From: Planoprotostelium fungivorum | Taxonomy: Eukaryota; Evosea; Variosea; Cavosteliida; Cavosteliaceae | Assembly (NCBI GenBank): GCA_003024175.1 | Contig: MDYQ01000047.1 | Location: forward strand, 62,001-126,000 | Direction: 5' to 3' | Length of the DNA: 64,000 bases | Shown: positions 45,240-56,477 of the stretch, in pieces | Position numbering within the stretch: position 1 is the first letter of the stretch | Layout of the letters: the number at the start of each line of letters is the position of its first letter | Translations under genes and position numbers: made by a program | The notes under the pieces: model-generated | Seen by the model: the letters and a program-made list of their open reading frames with translations, nothing else | The model's database searches: none | Told to the model about the DNA's origin: nothing

Positions 45240-45823
45240 TGTATCGTTTGTTCGTATCTGTAAAGTGTAGCTAGTCTGTAGAAGGTGGCCTCGGGGTAGA
45301 ATTCAATGTGGAACGGAAGACTCAGGGAAGTTTCGCGTTCGAGTTGGGTTCTCGGAGGTAGGAGGAGGTGAAGATCCTCTCGATTGCCGCTTTTCTCAGG
45401 ACTGTGGCGTACGGAAAAAAGGATTGAGAGGATAGCGGACGAGAGAGCGTCAGCCACTTCTGGTGGGTCGTCCGATGTCAGAAAAGTGAAGGATGAATGA
45501 CGGCAGAATGTTGCCGAAAAGAGGGGCGACAACAAGAAGTGAAGAGGAGCATAAGGGGTAGATAGAGCGGAGACGACGGGGTATGATGAGATCGGACGCA
45601 GAAGTGGAGGTTGTGATGATGAGAGGTCTCATCGTTGGTGCCGGGTAAATACTCCGGACTTTCGCGTTTCTTTTGTGGTGGTAAATAATCTCCGAAAATT
45701 CCGATTTCGCGGAGGGAATTTTCCGAGCCTTCCGCCGTACAGCAGCGGAAAATGAGATCGGAGATCTGGTTTTAGGGTTTATCTTCCCTTCCGTGTTCTC
45801 GGCTAGGAACAGTCCGAGTTGGA
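45240..45823. other. Intergenic upstream of the sugar transporter
   Basis: About 580 bases, presumably the transporter promoter and leader. Minus-strand frames here are Ser/Pro-rich and look like chance. No motif I would name. Confidence 0.4.
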
Positions 45824-46269
45824 ATGAGTCCAGAACAGTCCAAGTCCTCTGTCTCTTCTGAGAATTTCGCCTGGTCGCCGCCTTTCAATCCTTAGCGGGA
45901 TGAATGACGGTAATTGACGTGAACATAATTCTGAGCCAAAAGCGATTTCTTGAGACATGGACTGCGTCAAGCGAGGAAAGAGGGTCTGAGCTGGAAATGT
46001 TGTTAAGAACTGTCGGCTCTTCAGACGACGAAAGAGTGGTCGTCTGATCATTATTCAGCACTCACCTTCCCGTGAGAGCAACAGGCGACAGAGCCAAGAG
46101 ACACTTGAGAGTCTACATCATCATGATACCCGAGATGGATCGCGTCAGCATCGACTTGGAATGGACGAGTAAGCAAGAGAGGAGGAGACTATTACCTCAA
46201 CCATTCAGAGCCCGCAAGAAATTCAACACCAGACTGACCGAGTGGTGGTTCAGAGGATGGGTCTTCTGA
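45824..46269 (+). CDS. Tentative small protein, three exons
   Basis: A speculative model: ATG at 45824 (MSPEQSKSSVSSENFA), a 62-nt intron, a short exon (QKRFLETWTASSEERGSELE), a 60-nt intron, then HLPVRATGDRAKRHLRVYII continuing to a stop at 46267-46269. The last exon (DRVSIDLEWTSKQERRRLLP, then RARKKFNTRLTEWWFRGWVF) looks protein-like. No family is recognised, the splice sites are only moderately good, and the whole model could be wrong. Confidence 0.3.
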
Positions 46270-46502
46270 AAGACACGAAAGAAAAACTTGTACATATAAA
46301 ATGGATCATATGTGAAACGTATCGATATTCTCGTGGGATGATGGTGTTGCTGTCTGTATGATGTCAGAAGCAGGTGTGTGATGTAACCGGTGTCATTATG
46401 TTGATTTGTGACCAACCACTCGGCACAGAAGAATGATGAGAGAAGGCATTCAAGTCGATAGTAGAACTACATGGTTTATGTCGTGATGCAACGTTGCACC
46501 TC

Positions 46503-46932
46503 TTAAACCCAGCTCCAAGAGATCTTGACACGTCCATCGCTGATCTTGGCGATCTTGGAGAAGGCAGTGGGGGAGAGATCGAGATCTCCATACTTGCAGC
46601 CGGGGCACTCGTCTACGATGGTAACTGTCACAGTTCCGTGGGGTCCCTGGACTTTAGCGCGTCTTCCACACTTTCCACCGTTGGTCCATTGGGGGGCATT
46701 CTAAATCATACATCAGTTTCTATAAGAAAGAAGAGGAAGAAGATAACTCACGAGAGCAGCGATGAGATCCTTTCCAGTGTTGTGGTGTCCACAAGCACCT
46801 AAGCCCGGGGTAAAGTATGTGGCCTGTCCGCCGAAAGCTGAATCATATCAACATCAACCGACGGTTCCGTCACACACCATCAGCCAAGACGATGAAACCG
46901 AGGAGGGCAGCGATCAAGAGTACCTTCTGCAT
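46503..46932 (-). CDS. Secreted double-psi beta-barrel protein (RlpA/expansin/barwin-like)
   Basis: About 110 aa in three exons. The signal peptide is MQKVLLIAALLGFIVLAD. The mature protein is a single double-psi beta-barrel: GGQATYFTPGLGACGHHNTG, KDLIAALNAPQWTNGGKCGR, VTVTIVDECPGCKYGDLDLS, and PTAFSKISDGRVKISWSW. The TxxDxCxxC-type strand and the closing DLS segment are diagnostic of the barwin/RlpA superfamily used by expansins, fungal ripening-related proteins and some protease inhibitors. It has a barrel without a binding module, like small fungal members. The catalytic Asp of the family is in the DEC motif. Wall loosening or defence are family roles; neither is proven here. The length is normal for a minimal member. 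Confidence 0.82.
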
Positions 46933-47068
46933 GATGTGCTGTTGAAAAATGGAGCGAGAGTCCGCTCAGCACTCGGAATCGTTTGAAGAGTTTTGCTCGT
47001 TGGCATTTGACAGAAGTTGGACGTGTTCAGCCACGGTAATCTAACGCGATCCGTTTATTCGGGTGATG

Positions 47069-47904
47069 TCAGGACACAACCACTCTCTTTTGCATGTATA
47101 GGACCTCCCACTCTCTCCTCTTCTGTTCCATGAGGAGCCGTACGCTGGAGATGGAGGCGATGATGTCTACGGCTGATGGATGTTAATCGGTGAGATGATT
47201 GTGTTGGCATCACAGTGAAGGAAGTTAGTTTGGGCCTGCCGTAGAGAAGGAGGAGGAAGGAGACCAAACTTGTAGATTGGATCCGTCTTCAGCTGTTTCT
47301 TCAACTTGATCCTCTTCTCCGCCTTTTCTGCATTGTCGACTGCTTGTGGCTTCTTCTCTTCTTCTCCTTTCTGCTTCGATCAGTTGATGAGAGTGTGACA
47401 CGATCGATCATTGTACCTCCTTCTCATCATCACGTAGCCAATAGTATCCCAATTGATATTTCTTTTCTTCTTCGCGTTGGTGGACAAAATGATTCCATTC
47501 CTTCGCAAGAATAGTTGACTTGGTTTCATCTTCTGTCGCTGGTTGTGTCGCCGATGGATCGATGGTGACGACATGAAACGTTTGGCTGTATGATGTCATA
47601 CACTTGGATAATTGGTGACACCTAAATGGCTCACTCGACGAGGGATAGTCTCTTGATGGCAATGGTCGGTGTATTGTATTGTGAAGAGTCTAATTGAAGT
47701 TGGGATCCACCACTCCTCCGTGCTCTCGACATGTTCCAGAACCCCTATGGATGAGAACAACGAATATTGCAGCTTCCTCCTCACCTCTTTCAGATTACGA
47801 CAGAGATCATCGTGTAATCGTTCGTATTGTTCCATCATCTCGTACCATGAGTTGAGAGCTGCGTCAATCTGGCAACATAAATCGTAATGTTCTTCTTCCG
47901 TCAT
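47069..47904 (-). CDS. VMA22: V-ATPase assembly factor VMA22/CCDC115-like
   Basis: Helps assemble the V0 sector of the vacuolar proton pump in the ER. ATG at 47904: MTEEEHYDLCCQIDAALNSW begins the N-terminal coiled-coil. After a 40-nt intron the frame continues GFWNMSRARRSGGSQLQLDS, matching the family G-(F/Y)-x-(N/D)-(L/M)-S-x-A-R signature. Later exons are charged (ILAKEWNHFVHQREEEKK) and then give the second signature, DPIYKFGLLPPPSLRQAQTN, equivalent to DPLxWFGxLVPxxLRxAQ. The end is SISSVRLLMEQKRREWEVLY. Total about 210 aa, normal for the family. The overall similarity is low, as is usual, but the two signatures in the right order make the call good. Confidence 0.82.
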
Positions 47905-48081
47905 TCTGATGTGATGTGATGTGATGACGAGAAAACGAACAACCCGATTTTAAAGTTCCAATTTAAGACGTCCACTCCGCATCATCCACGCAGTCTAACT
48001 CCTTCCATGATGACACGAGCCTCACATCTAACAAAGTCGAACATTGCGCTGTAAAAGACGGAACGATACAGAGAGACTTTT

Positions 48082-50253
48082 TCAGTCCATCAAATTGATG
48101 GGCGGCACATGTGATCTCGTCGCCTCTTTCTTTCCCTCTTCTCCTTTTCCTCCCCTCCTCAAGACCTTGTCTGGATTCTCGATCAACATCCTCACGATGC
48201 TGTTGATGATGGGACTGTCCATGATGGCCTGGAGAGTGTCAGCCTCCATACCTTCTACTTCTCATCACCTGTTGCATCGTCTCAGACGTCTGGCGGATAA
48301 TGTTGGGGGCAAAGACAATAGACAAGTTTGAAGAGGTCATCTGATTCACGGCCGAGTTTCTCTCGACGTAAGAGGTTACGTCTAAGAGAGTTTCGAGTAG
48401 GGCTCGGTTGATGAGAGGGAGGTCATCGACGATGTTTGTGATGGCGTTTAGACTGTCTGGGCCGCTGGTTTCTGCGGCGGGTGAGAATTTTGGCGGGAAA
48501 AAATGGCGGGAACTCACTGTACGCTTCGATGAGGCGTGGGTAAGAATCGAACGGGAAGAGTGGCTCCGCCATTTCTCTCAACTGATTCACGTCAGAGGGA
48601 GGCGTCTCAAAAGGTACAAATAAAATAGAATAAATGTCTCACGAATAATTTCAAAAGTCCCGCCACGACGTGTGGATCGTCCACCGTATCGAAACTGGCC
48701 TCTCCTGTCCCAAATTTAATCATTCAATTCAAATCAAAGTCTCACCGAGATCAAACTTTTTCCTCAAAGCCTGAATCTGCTGCGAGCTACCTGACAGCCT
48801 AAAAATTCCTTGTATGGTGTTGGCATGGCAACGGTATAGATATTGTACAGATCTCTCCACTACGATGGGGATTTTGTGGCTGTCGTGATCGGGCCTACCC
48901 ATCACTTCACCCAGTGTGACTCCAAATACCTTCGATACCTTCTTGCCTCCCGTCTGATGACTGAAAAGTGAATTAAAATCGATGTGAAAATAATTTATTT
49001 ATCTTTTTCGAAGGAAGAAGGATGGATGATGAGATGATGATGCGTAAAGGTTTCGATGTTCTTCGGTTCACTCACTGGATGACAAAGTCAGGTAGCATGA
49101 GTTGATCCTTGTGTATGTACTTGTAGATGGTATTGACATCTTCCACGTAGACTAACTTTTGCCAGAACTTGGCGGAGATGAACGGCTTGAACATTCTCAT
49201 GATGCCTTTGATCCACATGGGAGCGTGGATGATGTAAAGAGATTTGAGATTCTTCTTGTATCTGGATGATGTGAGTGATGATGTGGTTGTGGAGATGGAC
49301 TTCACTTTCTAGAGAGAATTCGATAAGCTTTACGTAACCATGAGAAGGAGGGACGACTGGATGTCGATCAGTGAATGTCTATGGATCATTTAAAGTGCAT
49401 GGGTATTGATGTTCACGTAGATGCATGTGATGGTGGACAGTATGTGATGTAGGTTCGATCGTCTTCTCACCCTCCGTTTCCATTGGGTGAAGAAGTGACG
49501 GCAAATACGGCGGAATATTCGTTGTCCACGATGCCATCTAATGTGCAGATGACAAAACGGAGGAGTCTGTCCATGTCTAAATTCTTGGCGTTTGGAAATC
49601 GGTCGGCGACGACCACTACGATGGGTCGACCGGCTGTATCTCTTCCTGAAGAGGTTTAAGATCGTGATTTCGAGAAGTTGATATGAGATGTTCATCTATT
49701 ATGTGTGCGGATATAGACTGGCATGATACCAAAACATACCTGCGGGGTACAAGAAGCCGTAAGACCTCTCTTTCGTGTAATCCTCCATCCTTGATTGATA
49801 CAACTGTTCGAGGTACTCCGACTCGATGTTACTCTTGGCAGAAGATGGAAGTGTTTTAGAGGGTGCCCTCGATGGGGATGGAGGATGACTCCTCGTCAGA
49901 GGTGATGCCACTCCATTCGGCCGAACGGGAGATGAAGGAGCTGAATTAGTCTGTAAAGAGGGGGCAGTATCACGATTGGGTGCCGTCTCATGCAAGTCGT
50001 TATCGTCAGAGGGCAACATCACGCCTCTTCGGAATGCGGTGATGTTGAGTTTGTTACTGAACGATTCGGGAGACAGAGACGTGCGCTTGTTGTCTAAAAC
50101 GATCCTCCAGCCGGATTGACCTGTTTCGGGAGAGGATTGGCCGTGAAATGTGAGGCCTTTGACTTGATATGAATTATCTTTACCATCTCGATTGGGTACG
50201 GGTGGTGGGGCGCCACTCTGGCTCTGTCCATTGCTCCGATCTGTCATCTCCAT
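48082..50253 (-). CDS. Sec14/CRAL-TRIO plus RhoGAP protein (p50RhoGAP/ARHGAP1-like)
   Basis: A GTPase-activating protein for Rho-family GTPases, about 580 aa. ATG at 50253 starts a low-complexity Pro/Ser-rich N-terminus (SHPPSPSRAPSKTLPSSAKS). The CRAL-TRIO (BCH) domain follows: GRPIVVVVADRFPNAKNLDM, RLLRFVICTLDGIVDNEYS, LKSLYIIHAPMWIKGIMRMF, and KLVYVEDVNTIYKYI. A short spacer leads to the RhoGAP domain, with the catalytic arginine finger in GIFRLSGSSQQIQALRKKF. Then come DDPHVVAGLLKLFLREMAEP and NLSIVFAPNIIRQ, which are diagnostic. It ends RSHVPPINLMD. The Sec14-RhoGAP order is that of p50RhoGAP/Cdc42GAP and of dictyostelid relatives. The N-terminal linker has a potential SH3-binding Pro-rich patch. 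Confidence 0.9.
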
Positions 50254-50369
50254 GCTAGGATGAGATCTGTGGGGCTGATGTGTGTGTTTTATTTCGCTGA
50301 AACTGAAACAACCGCCAAAACGGCTGAAAGCTGCCTCACATCGACAGAGACAAGTAGAATATAGATATT

Positions 50370-51037
50370 ATGCCTTCGACAGCTTCAGATAAATCGAGGT
50401 GAACGCAACGATAAACGTTGCCGAGTTGATGTGTTGAGCAGAGATGTGGAGGCTGATGGACGCTTCGACATGGTCGTAGGCAGATTAGAGGAGCTCATTT
50501 TGAGTGAGTCTTAGGATCTCCACAGAACGTGTATCTAATGAGAACGAAGGCGATGCGTTCAGCCGGGTGGTCGATGATTTCTTCACGCAACACTGCAAAG
50601 AGTTTGAAGAGAGCAGTGAGAACAAATTAAGCTACACGGCCGTTTTCAACCAATACGTGAGAGACGATGGAGTAGAATGAGTCTGGCTCATACAGTCGTA
50701 GACGTCACTTTTAGAACAGCACATCGAGAAGCACCTGAAGAGCATACTCCCTCCGTGGTTCAGTATGTCTTGGTTCGTGGGAGAGATGGAGTGAGGATGC
50801 AACACACGATGGAATCACGGCTGATGATGTTTCAGAAAGCGTCCAGCCGAAGAGGTCAGCCCGGACATCATCGAGCTCCTCGGTTCCGATTTCGAGGAAT
50901 TCAAACAGAAGATGTTGGAGGTGAAGGTGAGTAGATCGTGTGGATGTCCAACAGACACCATCTCACCCTCCATACAGAACCCCAAGATCAACAAAGTGGA
51001 AGACTTCTTCCACGTCCAAAAGGCCACACTCAATTGA
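50370..51037 (+). CDS. ARL2BP: ARL2-binding protein (BART domain)
   Basis: A binder of Arl2/Arl3-GTP, linked to mitochondria and cilia in animals. Six exons splice cleanly: MPSTASDKSR, then DVEADGRFDMVVGRLEELIL, then NEGDAFSRVVDDFFTQHCKE and FEESSENKLSYTAVFNQY, then TSLLEQHIEKHLKSILPPWF. Then come EKRPAEEVSPDIIELLGSDF with EEFKQKMLEVK, and last NPKINKVEDFFHVQKATLN. Human ARL2BP has the same order, including the FD-x-V-V-G-x-L-E-x-(I/L)-I start, a C-x-x-F-E-x-x-x-E-N-K-L-x-Y-T-x-(I/V)-F-N-x-Y core and an FxxFKxM end. The LPPWF stretch is where ARL2BP has its IPxF segment. Length is about 145 aa. The start codons of this gene and the RhoGAP gene are 116 bases apart, so they share a promoter region. 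Confidence 0.88.
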
Positions 51038-51145
51038 ACACCATAAATCCATCCCACCTCGATGCATCCATCTCCATCACGATAAAAAAAAACATCACCG
51101 ACACCATCATCATGATACGTCATCGTCTTTATAACAACACAACGT

Positions 51146-54100
51146 CTATCGTCTTCCCCTCGTCTTCTCGTTCTTTCTGTTCCCTCCCTTTCCTCCTCTG
51201 GGTGCTCCGGACGTCCTGGCCCCCCTACCGGCTCCCTGGTTGCCCCTCTCTCCTTCTTCTCTCCTTCCTCCCGCCTTGTAAGGTCTTCCCCTGCCTCCTT
51301 CTCTGTCTCCTCTCTTCTGTCCTTCCTTGTAGCCGTAGCCAGTCCTTCCGTCCAACAGCTTCTCGTTGGCCTCGACCAAAAGACCCGCCTTCTCGGACAG
51401 TTGTAGAGCGAGGTACTGCAGGCGCGTGGGCTCGACCTGCTGCATGATGATGCAGCCGGTGGGTTGGTCCCACGAGCCGTGGAGCTCTTCAGAGATCATC
51501 ATCTTGGAGACGACCGAATGGATGGTGGACTCGTCTAGGGAGAAGAGGGACACGAGGCTGGAGATGGAGATGGAGTCGTAGTGGGTGTTGAAGGAGAAGA
51601 GGAAGGTACGGAGGGCTTCTTCTTTCATCTTCCTGTGGAGGGGTTAGAGATGAGAGAGGAGATGATGATGAGATGGAGGACGATGATGATAGAGGAGATG
51701 ATGGTGATGATAGAGAGGTGATGAGATGACTTACTTGGACAACATGTCCTTCACTCCTACAGCGTTCGAGAACAAGTTCCAAACGGGTAGATCGAAGACG
51801 AGCTTCTGGCACGTCTCCCAATCTCCCTTGTCCAACGCCTTGCTGGCCAACACGATGACCTCTCTCGTGTTCTCGGGCAGACCGTTGAAGATGTTCCTCT
51901 CGTAATTCTCGAGCAGCCTCCTGAAGGGTCGGCTGATGACCTTCCTCTTGATGTCGAAGGCGTTGGCAGCCATGTTGGGTACTTCCAAGAGCATGGCACA
52001 GACGTAGTGGACGGCGTCTAAGAGGTCTTGGTTGATGTGCATGTGGTAGGGTAGCTGTCTCTTCCTCTCTTCCTTCTCTCTCTTCGGGTCGCGGTCGTGA
52101 TAGCGAGTGTTCGTTCCCTGCGCCAACAGCTCCTTCACCCTGCCTCCCGCACAGATGTCCGATAGACAAGAGTGCGTCTGCTTGATGAGGCCGGCGCGGA
52201 AGGCAGAGAGACCCAATTGGACCATAGTTCGGTTGAACAAGATTTGAGTCAGAATGTCCGTCTGTCCGATCGTGTCTTGAAGGTGAGACATGAGCATCAT
52301 GTCCCTCGCCTGCGGGGCGCGTCAGTTCACGAGGTTTCGTGACGGACTTTACCTCGTAAAACTTGTCGCGGAGAGCCTTGTAGTAGATGGTGCACAGCAT
52401 CGTGCGGATCTTCAGCCTCTCGTCTCCGTGGAGGTAGACGACGTGAGACAGTCTGTCGACGAGAGCGTCCCTGACGTCGACACTGTAGTCGGTGTCGCCC
52501 GGGACGACGGTGGAAACGGCTTCCTTGGGAAGGGCAGATGCTCCATCAGTCGATGGAGCTTCGACTTGTGCGTCGGGGATGGAGATGCCCTCCAATTTGG
52601 CGGCACCGAGACGGTAGTAAACGTGCTCGAGTCTCCTGGCGGCGACACGTGCAGCGGACGTCATCCTCTTTAGCCTCTCGTAGTACTCTTGGATGGATTC
52701 GGATACCTGTACGACGTCAGAGGGTGGGGCCGAGGGGGGAGCGGAGGTCTCACCTGCATGAAGCCTTGCTCGTCTTGGAGTCTGGCGATGTAGTCCTTGG
52801 TATGGGGGTCGATGTTCTGGAGGCTCTTGATGTATTCATCGTCCAGTCTCTCCACGAAGGCGGCAAGGTTACCGCTGACGTGCGTCACGGCGTCGGGGTC
52901 GTTCTCTTCTCCCTCCTGCACGAATGAGTCTGGTTCGTTGTAGATGATCTCGTGCGTGGGAGACGGGTCGTATTGAAACCTCACCTTCTTCTCTGCGACG
53001 GGGGCGATTTCGTCTTCAGAGAGGATGACTTGAGGGTTGGCCTTGATGACTTCCAAGACCTTCTTGATGGTCTCCAGAGCTGACTTCCACGAGTTGACGG
53101 GCAGGGCGGTGTTTGCATTTCGCGCGGCGTCAAAGTGGTTCGATGCGATCTGCGAGGTTTCAGCGAGGGGACGCGTTCCTCTCTTTCACCTGGATGAGGA
53201 TCTCTACGGAGACGTTGGGTGTCTTTGCGTAAGGTAAGAGCTCGTTCAGCTTGGCGTCCTGCTTGGTCGAGTCGGTTCCCTTTCTTCCTCTGCCAGAGAG
53301 AATCTCCTTCAATTTCTCGCGGATCTGCTCTTCGGTCATCTCGGTTGGCTTGGCAGCCTGGGCGGTCTCGGCCTTCTTCTTTGTTCTCTTCTTGTCGTCG
53401 GCTCCCTTTCTGGAACGGGTCTTGGCAACCTACACGGGAAGCTCAGGAAGAGTTGATCTACAACGAGGATCACCTGCTTGCCACCGGCGCTGAACCACTT
53501 GTCGCTCTTCTTGACTCCGGACTCATCTTCACTTCCGGAATCATCATCATCGTCTTCATCTTCATCGTCTTCATTGTCATCGTCCTCCTTATCATCCTCG
53601 TCGTCATCGGAGTCGGACTGTCCGAGTCAGAAAAAGAAGAGAGGGTGATGGGGGAGAGATCACCTTGGCAAACTTGGAAGGAACCTTAATGGGCTCCTCA
53701 TCGTCATCAGAGGCCTCTGGCTCTTCCTCTTCTTCGTCATCAGAATTCTTCTCTACGTCTGGGTTCTAAAAAGGTGTAAGAGGATGATTCAACGATGGAT
53801 CGGATCATGTGATTTTGAAATCGAGATTTGGAATGATCACAGATAAAGAAGGGTGAAGGGTTCAATCGACTCACGGCTCTGTAGTTGGTGATTTGAGTCT
53901 CATAAGCCTTGTTTCCCTTCTTCAATCTCTGTCTCATGGCGTTGAAACTCTTGTTGTTGGGTCCATTCATCTTTGGCTTGCTGGACAGAGTAGAGGCGGC
54001 ATGGTCCTCTAAGACTACGAGTGCCTTGATGAACACACGGGGAGTACCCTCCTTGGCGACCAGGGCCTTGGATTTGTCTAATTGTTTGTAGAGCTTCTCA

Positions 54101-54382
54101 TATTCTAACCTTCATTAGTAAAGAGGACGAGATAGTGATCTCACCGTCGAGGGTGGTGACCCAATCGTTCGATTTCATAGCACTGTTAATCTTGTTCACA
54201 ATGTTATCGAACTCTTCATAACGACGGTCACGAGTGGATTTGGCCACTCTGACCACGTTCTCTTCCACTTCTTCTTCGTCATCGCTCTCCTTGGCGAACT
54301 TGGAGGGGACCTTCATCTTCTCATCTCCAGAGGAGACATCGCTCTCATCCTCCGAAGAGCTTCCGGCAAAGAATCTGGACAT
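51146..54382 (-). CDS. EIF3C: Translation initiation factor eIF3 subunit c
   Basis: Core subunit of eIF3, which docks on the 40S ribosome and recruits eIF1 and eIF5. ATG at 54382: MSRFFAGSSSEDESDVSSGD, then NVVRVAKSTRDRRYEEFDNI matches the conserved eIF3c N-terminus (MSRFF, Ser/Asp/Glu-rich, then R-x-x-K-x-x-R). More acidic tracts follow (exons at 53520-53780). The middle carries VRFQYDPSPTHEIIYNEPDS and MSHLQDTIGQTDILTQILFN, then a PCI domain ending ALRTFLFSFNTHYDSISISS, LVSLFSLDESTIHSVVSKMM and DQPTGCIIMQQVEPTRLQYL. The C-terminal tail is Gly/Arg/Lys-rich, ending KNEKTRGRR. About 930 aa in about a dozen exons. Divergent from the F-box gene. Confidence 0.93.
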
Positions 54383-54630
54383 GATGTTCTCTGATTTGAT
54401 GTTCGAGAGATCAACCAGGAAACAACACAGGAATAAAGGCAGAAATAACAAAAAATCCAGACAGATCTACAATGACATTTATGACTTCTTTTCTGGCCAG
54501 GCTCTTTCACTGCCCCTCTCGAACAGAAGGAGTCCACGTCGATAGATTATAGTCCACGATCAATGCTGGCTCAACAGAAGGGTTGTGGTACGATGAGGAT
54601 GACATTTTTTTCTATTTTCACTGGACCAGC

Positions 54631-56439
54631 ATGCAGCAACTGCCGATCGATCTGTGGAACAACATATTTTCTTTCTTACCAACACTTGATCTCTGTGCAC
54701 CGTGTTTCACCTCCAAAATTCTTCGTGATGCTGCCTGTCGTACTCTGGATTCACACAACACCGACATCATCCACTGGCACCGATACAGGAAACAGCTACC
54801 TACCCACAACATGGAGGTTGTGAAATGGTGGCGGATCGCTGTCAGGGAACCCACAAGAGAGGAGGTAATGGAGGCCACGCGATCGGACCAATTAGACGTC
54901 GTCGAGCTGTTAGGCTGGGATGATACAGAACTCTCTCTTCGTCACCGAACGATAACGCGTACCCACCTTTGTGCACCCGCATGGTGTGCAGGAGACATCC
55001 TCTTTATGGCTGTCGCCAACGGGAGCAAGAAGATCATCACGGCCGTTCACGAGAGGAAGAACGTCGTAGAGGCCTTGAACGAAGGACTGTCCAATCCCTA
55101 CTGCATGTACAATCCACTCTTTGGAGAGGAAGAAGACTTGGAGATGATGCAATGGCTGTGCAATGAGCACGTGGAAGGTTTACCTTCTGTCCAATGGCCA
55201 GTCCGTTTGTTCGAAAAGATATACTCGGTAGGGTTTCGACTCGCCGAGAGAGGTCACCGACGCGTCATCGCGAAGCTGATGCAACGCATCAAAATGGATG
55301 ATGTCAAAGGGTCTAACATGTGAGCCGAGTGGGAGATTCACATTGACCGAGAGAAGGTACAATGGAGCGGGTCAGGGAGGCCGTATTGACATGCTCCTGT
55401 GGTTGGTAGGTCCAGATGCCATCTACCATACGAGAGACCTCATTCTACGCCAATTGAAGACACATCGAGTTGACATCGATTCAGGAAGAAAACAACGTTC
55501 CATATGACCCAGAGCATATACAGCTCTTCTACTTTGTATCGTCTATGTCCACATTTGAATGGGCCCTTAGTGTGAGGACAACCAGAGAACACGTCTCTCA
55601 CGGCATTGCAGCACGGTGTCCTTCCGTCACATTATCTTCCCTTCAACGACAGAGAAGAAGGGACGTACGAAGATGCCCTACGAGTTGGATGCATCGAGGT
55701 GTAGAACCTCCTCGTGTTGAAAGAGGATTGAGAGGAGCAGGTGATGAACTATTGTCGGCAGAATCAGTTTGATCTCCCCACCGATGTACTTTGTAATCCA
55801 GAGATCACGCACGCAGACGTGGAGGTATCTATTGATCTTATGCACACAGATGGATAGTGATGAGATTGAGATGACGTGTAGGTCGTACGATCCGCCATCG
55901 ATGATGGATACATCACGAGAGAGACGATGCTACAACTCCCTCTCCTCTCCACGAGAGATCGTTTCGAGATGATTCAGTGGATGCACGAGAGAGAGTTGCT
56001 CCACGAAAACATGTGAACGGACACCACGTCATGCGTTGATGACAAACAGTTGCCTCTTCGTCTATCGGTGGGACAATGTCCACATCATGAGTTGGCTCGT
56101 AGAGAGAGGCTACGCTATTCACGATGGAGACTGGATCCATTCGTGTGCCGCGATCGCTTCACCCGATCTGCTTCTATGGCTCATCGAGAGTGAAATGTTC
56201 TGCCCACGATGACGCGTTGAACGTTTACAGCTTACGACAAGGGAGACGAAGAAATGTATGACATGTTGGTCAAACAAGCACCCTGGGGACCCTTCAATCT
56301 ACCCTCTATGGAATTTCTCTTGCAGAGAAAGTGGAACGAGAGCGAAGAAGAAGTGAAGACGTGGATGGACGATAAGCCGGAAGAATATCTAGATGTAGAA
56401 TGGATGACGTATCTCTGGGAGAACGGAAGATCGTTGTAG
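54631..56439 (+). CDS. F-box-like protein with divergent ankyrin-type repeats
   Basis: ATG at 54631 begins an F-box: MQQLPIDLWNNIFSFLPTLD, then LCAPCFTSKILRDAACR. A long array of degenerate helix-turn-helix units follows, each with a W/L-L...G pattern: MEVVKWWRIAVREPTREEVM, DQLDVVELLGWDD, LFMAVANGSKKIITAVHERK, LEMMQWLCNEHVEGL, GRIDMLLWLVGPDAIY, CLFVYRWDNVHIMSWLVERG and LLLWLIESE. F-box proteins give substrate specificity to SCF ubiquitin ligases; the repeats probably bind the substrate. Eight or so introns of 37-60 nt; total about 480 aa. Ends WMTYLWENGRSL. The repeats resemble the ankyrin-like arrays often found in large amoebal and nucleocytoplasmic virus F-box families; nothing else here points to a viral origin. 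Confidence 0.72.
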
Positions 56440-56477
56440 ACGAAGAATAAATGACGGAATAGATCCTTTTATCGTAT

